From Arenibacter troitsensis (GTDB lineage Bacteria > Bacteroidota > Bacteroidia > Flavobacteriales > Flavobacteriaceae), in assembly GCF_900177645.1 (NCBI RefSeq), contig NZ_FXAO01000002.1:372001-436000 (forward strand): 64,000 bases of DNA. The letters run 5' to 3'. Each line of letters starts with the position of its first letter. Position 1 is the stretch's first letter. The translations under genes and the position numbers were made by a program. A model generated the notes under the pieces. The model was not told the DNA's origin and searched no databases. It worked only from the letters and a program-made list of their open reading frames with translations. This document shows, piece after piece, positions 57,943 to 64,000 of this stretch.

Positions 57943-59148
57943 ATGCCAAAATATCCCTTGGATTTCTATTTTGACCTTTTCGAGAAAGGAATTTTTCCGG
58001 AGGTGGTAGATTATGTTTTGTATACCAGTGACAATAGTAAAATGCAAAGACCTAAAAAAAGTCCTACTGCCACTATGTTGCACATAAACGGTTTGTTTTA
58101 CCTAAATAATGTCCCAGATTATCTTGACCTAACACTTAAACCAGGTTACAAATCCCAAACATTTTCATTGACAAAGGGATTCATGGCAGATTTAAGCGGT
58201 TACATGAATTTTGCTGATTATTTGAAAGATAACTTAAAGCCTAGGCTAAGAACAGCGGTCAAAAGCGGCATTAGGCGCTTGGAGCTCAGTTTCAACATAA
58301 CATATAGAGTTTTTTACGGTGAAATTAGTCAAGAGGAATATGATTCTTTGGTGAATAGCCTGTATCACTTTATCCTAAAAAGGTTTGATGAGCTTAAGGA
58401 AGAAAATGCAAGGATTAGTGAATGGGAAAGATTTCACCAACTATTCCTCCCATTGATCAGACAAGAAAAGGCTTCACTTTTTGTTATTTATGACGATGGG
58501 AAACCTATAAATATATCGCTGAACTATCATTACGATAAGATTTTCTTTTATGCCATACCTGGATTTGATATTGATTATTCAAAATTTGGATTGGGACATA
58601 TTATGCTTTACAAACAAATTGAATGGTGTTTCCAGAATAAATACAAACATTTTGATATGAGCATGGGAGATCTGGATTACAAAAGGCAGTGGTGCACAAA
58701 TGACTATTATTTTGAACGTCATTTAATTTACCGACCTAAATCCCTAAATCAGTCAATTCTGGCGCAATTGATAGTATATAGTACACAATTGAAACTTTAT
58801 TTGAAGTCCAAAAATATTCATTTGATATATCATCGATTGATTCGGCTATTAAAAATTACGAAACCGATAACAAACAAAGAAATAACAACCGAATTGGGCA
58901 ATATTCAAGCATATACAACGCCATTAGAAAGTGTTGAATTGAAAGAATATATCCTATGTCAAATCGATTTCAAAAACGAAAAATACTCTTTCCTTTTAAG
59001 GCATTTATATGATTATTTATTCACCCATCAATTACCTATTAGTGACCTTATAGTGTACGAAATTAAGCCCAATAAGGAATATATTATTAATGGTCCCACA
59101 ACTAAGCTGAAGTTAGTTTTTTCGGCAACCCAACCCGGTGACCGATAA
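57943..59148 (+). CDS. array GNAT paralog 6
   Basis: The 401-residue paralog starts at the ATG at 57943 rather than the TTG one codon earlier. It has NNVPDYLDLTL, SGIRRLELSFNITYRVFYGEI, EKASLFVIYDDGKPINISLNY, PGFDIDYSKFGLGHIMLYKQ and MGDLDYKRQWCTNDYYFERH, and ends with the C-terminal module (LYDYLFTHQLPISDLIVYEI, YIINGPTTKLKLVF). It closes the contiguous six-gene run; the oxygenase gene follows after 198 bases. Confidence 0.75.
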   Translation: MPKYPLDFYFDLFEKGIFPEVVDYVLYTSDNSKMQRPKKSPTATMLHINGLFYLNNVPDYLDLTLKPGYKSQTFSLTKGFMADLSGYMNFADYLKDNLKPRLRTAVKSGIRRLELSFNITYRVFYGEISQEEYDSLVNSLYHFILKRFDELKEENARISEWERFHQLFLPLIRQEKASLFVIYDDGKPINISLNYHYDKIFFYAIPGFDIDYSKFGLGHIMLYKQIEWCFQNKYKHFDMSMGDLDYKRQWCTNDYYFERHLIYRPKSLNQSILAQLIVYSTQLKLYLKSKNIHLIYHRLIRLLKITKPITNKEITTELGNIQAYTTPLESVELKEYILCQIDFKNEKYSFLLRHLYDYLFTHQLPISDLIVYEIKPNKEYIINGPTTKLKLVFSATQPGDR

Positions 59149-59346
59149 TTCTTTTAACAGAAATCATTAGCCTTCAGAAAACTCGGAATGACCCTTTAGC
59201 AAAAATCCGACATTTGAAAAGATAAAACATCAAGAAATAGACCCTAAATAATTGATAACTAAACAAATAATACTTAATCGATTATTTAATTTACATTCCC
59301 CAAGATTTCCTAAATTTATATAGTACTAAATCCTAATAATTAGAAA

Positions 59347-60174
59347 ATGAATATTGTAAACGATATTTTAAATAGAAGTACACCTATTGAAACCTTGGAA
59401 TCAATAGACTATAACACTTTAAAACAAAATTATATTAATAAAAAAAAACCAGTTGTATTAAAGGGATTTGCTAAAGACTGGGGAGCGACAAAAAAATGGA
59501 ATTTAGACTATTTTTTGGATCTTGAAGACGATAAGGATATTACCCTACTATCCGGAAATTTTATTCAAGAAGATAACCGTTATAAAAAATCAACCTTTAG
59601 AGATTATATATTAAAATTGAAGGATGCTGAAGTTAATCAACAAGCTGTAAAGGATTATCTGACCACCTTGGACATCTTTAACTACTTTCCCCATCTAAAT
59701 AGTGATACCGATTTTTCAATTTTTGAAAAGTGCACTGCCGTAAACGATGTAACGGCTTGGATTGGTCCAAAAGGGACCATCTCAGGTTTTCATAATGACA
59801 CAGGAAAGAATTTATATGCCCAAATAAAGGGAAAGAAAATGTTTATCCTTTCCTCTACCAAATACAATCAACATTTATACCCCAGTGATAAATACATTAA
59901 TGGCGCAGTTGCAAGCCAAGTAGATATAAATAATTTTTCCTCCGAAAAATTCCCCAAATTCATGGAAGCGGAGTTTAAGAGTGTTATTCTAGAACCAGGC
60001 GATGCTCTTTATGTTCCTTCCATGTGGTGGCATTATGTCCAATCTTTTGACACCTCTATAAGTATCAGTAATTTTGGTTATTCCCAGCTAGAATTATTTT
60101 CCTTAAGAGTCCTCAATTTTTTACACAGGCGTGGTTTTTATAAATCAAAAAATTGTTTTTGCTGCAATAAATAG
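59347..60174 (+). CDS. JmjC/cupin_8-domain Fe(II)/2-oxoglutarate-type oxygenase
   Basis: The 275-residue cytoplasmic protein has the cupin_8 pattern: KKPVVLKGFAKDWGATKKW (about 33-51), then the iron-binding HxD at His149/Asp151 in ISGFHNDTGKNLYAQIKGKK and the distal His229 in YVPSMWWHYVQS. Lys or other residues near 163 could bind 2-oxoglutarate. Bacterial relatives hydroxylate amino-acid side chains or peptides. The C-terminus is cysteine-rich (CFCC). It stands inside the GNAT array between paralogs 6 and 7. I infer that it hydroxylates something made or carried by them. Family assignment is good; role is inference. Confidence 0.85.
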   Translation: MNIVNDILNRSTPIETLESIDYNTLKQNYINKKKPVVLKGFAKDWGATKKWNLDYFLDLEDDKDITLLSGNFIQEDNRYKKSTFRDYILKLKDAEVNQQAVKDYLTTLDIFNYFPHLNSDTDFSIFEKCTAVNDVTAWIGPKGTISGFHNDTGKNLYAQIKGKKMFILSSTKYNQHLYPSDKYINGAVASQVDINNFSSEKFPKFMEAEFKSVILEPGDALYVPSMWWHYVQSFDTSISISNFGYSQLELFSLRVLNFLHRRGFYKSKNCFCCNK

Positions 60175-60506
60175 TGCAAGGTAATTCGGTTATTAAACTA
60201 ATAGTATGTGACCTCTATTTTGATTACCATAGTTAAGATTTACCTAAAACCATTAGCTGTAAATGTTAGAATTAACCAACGCAACGTGCATAAAACAGAT
60301 TTATATTCAAAGGAATAAGGATAATATTACAATTTCCAAATCGTTTTAGAAAGATTATGTTGTTGTAAACAATTGCAATTTTGTAATATTTTTCAAGTCT
60401 TGACACTATAAATTTTAACACTAAATCCAATTAAAATAAGATCGTAAAAAAACCATAATATCCCTTAATTTTTCTGTAAACCTTTCAATCTCCATTTTTT
60501 TAATTC
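60175..60506. other. intergenic region before paralog 7
   Basis: No gene is visible in 332 AT-rich bases. The last paralog probably has its own promoter here, but no exact TAnnTTTG element was found. Confidence 0.5.
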
Positions 60507-61658
60507 ATGGCAAAAGTAAGACTAGAGCTTTTCTCAACTATTTTCGATAATCAAACCATACCAGATTTCTATTCAAGTATAAGTTATGCAGATAATCTTA
60601 TTATTAATGAGCCAAACACTTGTTCCATTAATGGTAGCAAAGTGTATTCTGTAAACTTGGTACCTAGCTATATGAGTTGCCAGCTTTGTGACGAGCATTT
60701 ATTCAATAGTAAAAAAATAACGCAGCATAATTGGGGTTATGCCATTTTTTTAAATTCCGATTCAAATGCCGCCGAGTATTTGAAAAATAAATTTAATTCC
60801 AATTTTAGAACCAACCTAAACAGGAGTATTAGGCGCTTAGAGACATGTTTTAACATCAAATACAAAATGTATCATGGTGAAATTGCACTACATGACTACG
60901 AATCCTTGATGGAATCATTACGAATCATGCTGGTAAACAGATTTAGGGCTATAAATGAACCTAATAATAATCTACCTAAATGGAAGGCTATTTCTAAGGA
61001 AACCTTTCCCTTGATCAACCAGAAAAAAGCATCATTGTTTGTAATATATCATGGTAATAGACCCATTGAAATATCACTAAATTATCATTTGGACAAAATT
61101 TTATTCAGCTCCATTTCTTCCTATGACTTGGACTATTCCAAATTTGGTTTGGGTCATATTGAAATTTATAAACAATTGGAATGGTGTTATTCTAACAATT
61201 ACATTGTTTTTGAAATGGGTGTGGGCGGTATGGATTATAAACGGAGATGGAGCAATAACATATACAATTATGAACACCATATTTACTACAATAAATCTTT
61301 TCCTACCAATAGTTATGGGCTCTTTGAAATCGCGAAAATAAGACTAAAAGAGTATTTAAAGTCCAAACATATTCCTTTATACATTCAAAAAATCAAATCC
61401 GCTTTTAGTCCAAGTAAAGATGTAGTTGATAAAACGACGAGAGAGGTGAAAATTGAACAATTGAATGCCAAGGAAATCCATGGGGACTTGATAAGGTTAA
61501 ATCTTGAAAGTGAAGGTTTCGATCATCTAAGGAAACACGTTTACGACTTCATGTACAGCAATCCTGAAAATATAGCCAATGTTGAAATTTTTCAAATTAA
61601 TGGTACAAACAGCTATATCATAAAAGGTTCTGATAAGCAAATTAAGATCACTCTTTAG
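60507..61658 (+). CDS. array GNAT paralog 7
   Basis: The 383-residue paralog serves as a reference for the family layout. N-terminal opening MAKVRLELFSTIFDNQTIP (1-19); NLVPSYMS (50-57); basic helix to RRLETCFNIKYKMYHGEI (109-126); KKASLFVIYHGNRPIEIS (173-190); SSYDLDYSKFGLGHIEIYKQ (204-223); GMDYKRRWSNNIYNYEHH (241-258). A C-terminal module spans about 325-383 with VYDFMYS (345-351) and YIIKG (370-374). It stands apart from the other six after the oxygenase gene, but is closest by eye to paralog 5. Confidence 0.75.
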   Translation: MAKVRLELFSTIFDNQTIPDFYSSISYADNLIINEPNTCSINGSKVYSVNLVPSYMSCQLCDEHLFNSKKITQHNWGYAIFLNSDSNAAEYLKNKFNSNFRTNLNRSIRRLETCFNIKYKMYHGEIALHDYESLMESLRIMLVNRFRAINEPNNNLPKWKAISKETFPLINQKKASLFVIYHGNRPIEISLNYHLDKILFSSISSYDLDYSKFGLGHIEIYKQLEWCYSNNYIVFEMGVGGMDYKRRWSNNIYNYEHHIYYNKSFPTNSYGLFEIAKIRLKEYLKSKHIPLYIQKIKSAFSPSKDVVDKTTREVKIEQLNAKEIHGDLIRLNLESEGFDHLRKHVYDFMYSNPENIANVEIFQINGTNSYIIKGSDKQIKITL

Positions 61659-61994
61659 TATTTATTTCAAAAAAACCATTTCAATTTCTTTTCCAAAAAG
61701 AACAAACTTCTTTCAAGACTATTACCATACGAGTCAGATTATAGATAGATATATACTATCCTAATAAACCATGACCCTATTAATGGTACTGTACATGATT
61801 TATACTATTCAAATCTCAACTTTTAGCTTAGAGCCCCTCTAAAAAATTTAACCTTATCTTCTACTCGATATAGAATTGGATTATATATCCAGATCAGCCT
61901 TTAGAACAAATTATGTTAGTTTAAGGAACCACAGTAAACAAAAAATGCCCATTGCTAATGCAATGGGCATTTTGCTTATAAATATTATTAGTGA
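61659..61994. other. convergent intergenic region between the array and ompA-like gene
   Basis: This 336-base gap separates the end of the plus-strand locus from the minus-strand OmpA-like gene. The hairpin at 61942-61973 is the only clear element. The rest is AT-rich and featureless. Confidence 0.6.
61942..61973. terminator. strong bidirectional rho-independent terminator
   Basis: AAAATGCCCATTGC (61942-61955) and its exact complement (61960-61973) form a 14-bp stem with a four-base TAAT loop, with A/T tracts at the stem base. On the minus strand it ends in a U-rich run (TTTTTTG), 22 bases after the OmpA-like stop. It would also stop plus-strand transcripts leaving the acyltransferase array. 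Confidence 0.85.
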
Positions 61995-63164
61995 TTAGAA
62001 TTCCAACACTTCAAACTCAGACCGTCTATTTAGTTTGTGTTTGGATTCCGGACAGTAGGTGTTATTGTCACATTCGTTCGCTAATTGGGTTTCTCCAAAA
62101 CCTTCCCCGGTTAATCTTGAGGCACTTATTCCTTTGGTACCGATCAAATAGTCCAAGGTTTGTTTTACCCTCTTTTCAGAAAGCCACTGGTTATATTTCT
62201 CGGCCCCTCTGGAATCGGCATGTGATCCCACTTTCAGTGTCAAGGCCGGATTTTCTTCCATTAGAACGGCCAACTTGTCCAACAATTCCTTATATGGCTT
62301 GCTCAAGTAGGAAGAGTTTAGACTGAAATAAACATTACCAAGATCCTTGATTTTATTTTCCAAATCTGACCTTCTCTTGTTCTCTGCATCCAATCTAGCT
62401 TGCTCTTCTGCAGCCAAACGTGCCTTTTCTTTTTCTTGGGCCAAACGTTCGGCCATAAGCCTAGCTTCTTCCTCTGCCTTTTTAGCAGCAGCAATGGAAT
62501 CGGATATCCTTTGGTTTTCTTCAATCAAGGACAACTTCTCCAATCCCTTTTTGGACAATTCCTTTTCAATTCCAAACCTGTATACTACTCCAGCGGAATG
62601 TTGCAACTGTTTGGTGGATCCTTCCTTAATTCCCCATTTGCCCATGGTATTAAAGTTTAATCCCCATTTATCATTGAACCAGGTATTAAATCCAAAACCG
62701 GCATTTGCGGTTGCCCTTCCCACAGTACCTATATCACTGTAACCGGCACCAGCTTGAAGGAATGGATCGAACCAGCCAGTTTCACCAATGATCTTATTAA
62801 GATCATAACTAATCATACCATCAATGGCGTAATAATCCCTTTCAACAGTATTAATCGCTCCGTCGACCTTCTTACCAACATCATATTTATTGTACGAACC
62901 AACAGCCTTTATTCCAAGTCCATTTTTAAAAAATCTACCAATACTAATTGATGAAGGATAGGGAAGTGCATTCCATGTATCTTTAATACTAAATAAATCA
63001 TCGCCCACCGGTGTAGCCGAATCATCTACAATATTATAGCCTAATCCTAAGACCCATGAACTGGTAACAACACTATCCTTAGAGGTTAGTTTTAATTCTT
63101 GGGCCCCACTAAAATTAAAGGTAAGGGCACTTAAAAAAGTAATAGCAAACGCGTAGGTTTTCAT
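61995..63164 (-). CDS. OmpA-family outer-membrane protein
   Basis: The 389-residue protein starts at the ATG at 63164 (the frame is open to 63203), which gives a clean signal peptide (1-21, cut after SGA). Residues about 25-210 resemble an eight-stranded outer-membrane beta-barrel. An alanine/glutamate-rich coiled-coil (about 220-275) follows, and an OmpA/peptidoglycan-binding domain ends the protein (about 280-385). In the OmpA domain NVYFSLNSSYL replaces the usual VYFDFN, and HADSRGAEKYNQWLSEKRV and RLTGEGFGETQ match the family. It anchors the outer membrane to peptidoglycan and lies outside the polysaccharide locus. Confidence 0.92.
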   Translation of the reverse strand: MKTYAFAITFLSALTFNFSGAQELKLTSKDSVVTSSWVLGLGYNIVDDSATPVGDDLFSIKDTWNALPYPSSISIGRFFKNGLGIKAVGSYNKYDVGKKVDGAINTVERDYYAIDGMISYDLNKIIGETGWFDPFLQAGAGYSDIGTVGRATANAGFGFNTWFNDKWGLNFNTMGKWGIKEGSTKQLQHSAGVVYRFGIEKELSKKGLEKLSLIEENQRISDSIAAAKKAEEEARLMAERLAQEKEKARLAAEEQARLDAENKRRSDLENKIKDLGNVYFSLNSSYLSKPYKELLDKLAVLMEENPALTLKVGSHADSRGAEKYNQWLSEKRVKQTLDYLIGTKGISASRLTGEGFGETQLANECDNNTYCPESKHKLNRRSEFEVLEF

Positions 63165-63200
63165 AACAATGTAATTTTGGGATTCTTTTAAATCTTTGTC

Positions 63201-63208
63201 CAAAGCTA
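63201..63208 (-). promoter_or_regulatory. candidate -7 promoter element of the ompA-like gene
   Basis: Minus-strand TAGCTTTG matches TAnnTTTG exactly and lies 36 bases before the ATG at 63164, giving a leader of about 30 bases. A clear -33 TTTG is not present at the standard distance. The match supports the internal start, because the longer frame would begin inside the promoter. Confidence 0.4.
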
Positions 63209-63445
63209 TGGCAATGTTAAATGGAGACCATTTAAATTCTACAAAAAGCCTTAAAAATCGTTAAGCGGTTTCCTACAAAACCTGTAATTACGATTTCGAA
63301 ATCCCAATAATTTTTTATCCAAGAAAACGGTATTTTAACGGACGGAACGGGCTTGCAATATCACCGGAGTAAAAATATATGCACCTAGGATCAATTAAAA
63401 TGCTTAAAACATTTTCAATTACCGTTACTAATAGACGACAGGAAT

Positions 63446-63919
63446 CTATAGCCCCAACTTTAATTGTTGGAAACTAATTTCTTTAAGGGTTAGGGGCATT
63501 TTATAAATGCTAAAAGGCGTGGTGGTTACATTGGTGATTTCCTTCTTGGAAGGTGCTAACTTCTTTGGTCCAACTACAATGCTATCCTGGGTATCTTTAA
63601 CAAGTAGCAACTCTGCTCCCCCGACACCCATAGTAGTTCCTGCACAATATATCAAGAGTAGCGACTTGCTAAAATCCACTTCCGGAATGGGAAGACCTGG
63701 CTTTCTAGTCCTGTTTATCCGAAGGAAAAAATTCTTTAATGTCTTTGAATCCCTTATCACTTGAAATTCCGATTTTTCCACTCCACTATAATTATCCGCC
63801 AATACCAGATGGAGTTCCTCAGAGTTTAGCAAGGAACTATCCACATCATTTTTAGGCACACCTTGTTGGCCAGAACAAGAAACTCCCAAAAAACATAATA
63901 ATAGTAGTGCTAATCGCAT
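63446..63919 (-). CDS. small lipoprotein, PrcB-like
   Basis: The 157-residue lipoprotein has lipobox LGVSC with Cys15. The mature part contains SEFQVIRDSKTLKNFF, a PEVDFSKSLLLIYCAGTTMG segment and VTTTPFSIYKMPL, a pattern seen in protease-complex-subunit PrcB-like domains of Bacteroidota (the end of VDFSKSLLLI is a typical hydrophobic strand). It overlaps the end of an upstream gene by one base (TAATG), so both share a transcript. Function unknown to me. Confidence 0.75.
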   Translation of the reverse strand: MRLALLLLCFLGVSCSGQQGVPKNDVDSSLLNSEELHLVLADNYSGVEKSEFQVIRDSKTLKNFFLRINRTRKPGLPIPEVDFSKSLLLIYCAGTTMGVGGAELLLVKDTQDSIVVGPKKLAPSKKEITNVTTTPFSIYKMPLTLKEISFQQLKLGL

Positions 63920-64000
63920 TAATTCTGCTGTAAACTTTCGTGTCTCGCCAAAAGGGCTTTTTCATATATTGCCTCATATAGTGGCAACACCTTCATGATA
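63919..64000 (-). CDS. C-terminal end of an upstream gene, cut by the window edge
   Basis: On the minus strand an open frame enters from beyond the window and reads MKVLPLYEAIYEKALLARH and then SLQQN before a stop at 63919-63921. The stop overlaps the start of the lipoprotein gene (TAATG), the kind of coupling seen elsewhere in this window. The piece is too short to identify. Confidence 0.5.
   Translation of the reverse strand, partial: IMKVLPLYEAIYEKALLARHESLQQN

Overview
The window looks like the chromosome of a marine-type member of the Flavobacteriia (Bacteroidota). It is AT-rich, start codons have no Shine-Dalgarno sites, one giant secreted protein ends in a type IX secretion (T9SS) sorting domain, and a few TAnnTTTG promoter elements are visible. 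Apart from the two ends, the window is one very large capsule/exopolysaccharide locus. No rRNA, tRNA, CRISPR array or intact insertion sequence was seen.

Left part (1-17 kb). A CpsB/YwqE-type PHP phosphatase (+) faces a 3009-residue secreted mosaic protein (-). Next come the Wzx/Wzy-type export genes on the minus strand: a Wzc-like co-polymerase/tyrosine kinase, a Wza-like outer-membrane lipoprotein, a membrane-bound sugar-nucleotide 4,6-dehydratase, and a DegT-type aminotransferase broken by an in-frame stop.

Middle (17-43 kb, + strand). First is a uronic-acid block: UDP-glucose dehydrogenase, a UDP-glucuronate 4-epimerase-like protein, a UDP-GlcNAc 4-epimerase and a UDP-HexNAc dehydrogenase. 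A variable AT-rich section follows with an acyltransferase, a beta-helix lipoprotein, a Wzx flippase, a Wzy polymerase and an MBOAT/SGNH O-acylation pair. Then comes a compact block for UDP-ManNAcA (wecB, wecC) and UDP-L-FucNAc (capE, capF, capG), with glycosyltransferases, a hexapeptide acetyltransferase and a PglC-like initiating sugar-phosphate transferase. Together these predict a strongly acidic heteropolysaccharide.

Right part (43-62 kb, + strand). A cassette of three short-chain dehydrogenases, an ATP-grasp ligase and three glycosyltransferases leads into the most unusual region. This is an array of eight GNAT/FemAB-fold genes. Seven of them are clearly paralogous (about 330-415 aa), and six of those seven share an extra C-terminal module of about 60-80 residues. 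A JmjC/cupin_8 Fe(II)/2-oxoglutarate-type oxygenase sits between the sixth and seventh paralogs. The array may be a system for acylating or aminoacylating the polysaccharide, or another cell-surface substrate, with several related groups and then hydroxylating them. That role is inference.

Right end (62-64 kb, - strand). After a strong bidirectional hairpin come an OmpA-family outer-membrane protein, a small PrcB-like lipoprotein, and the tail of a further gene that runs off the window.
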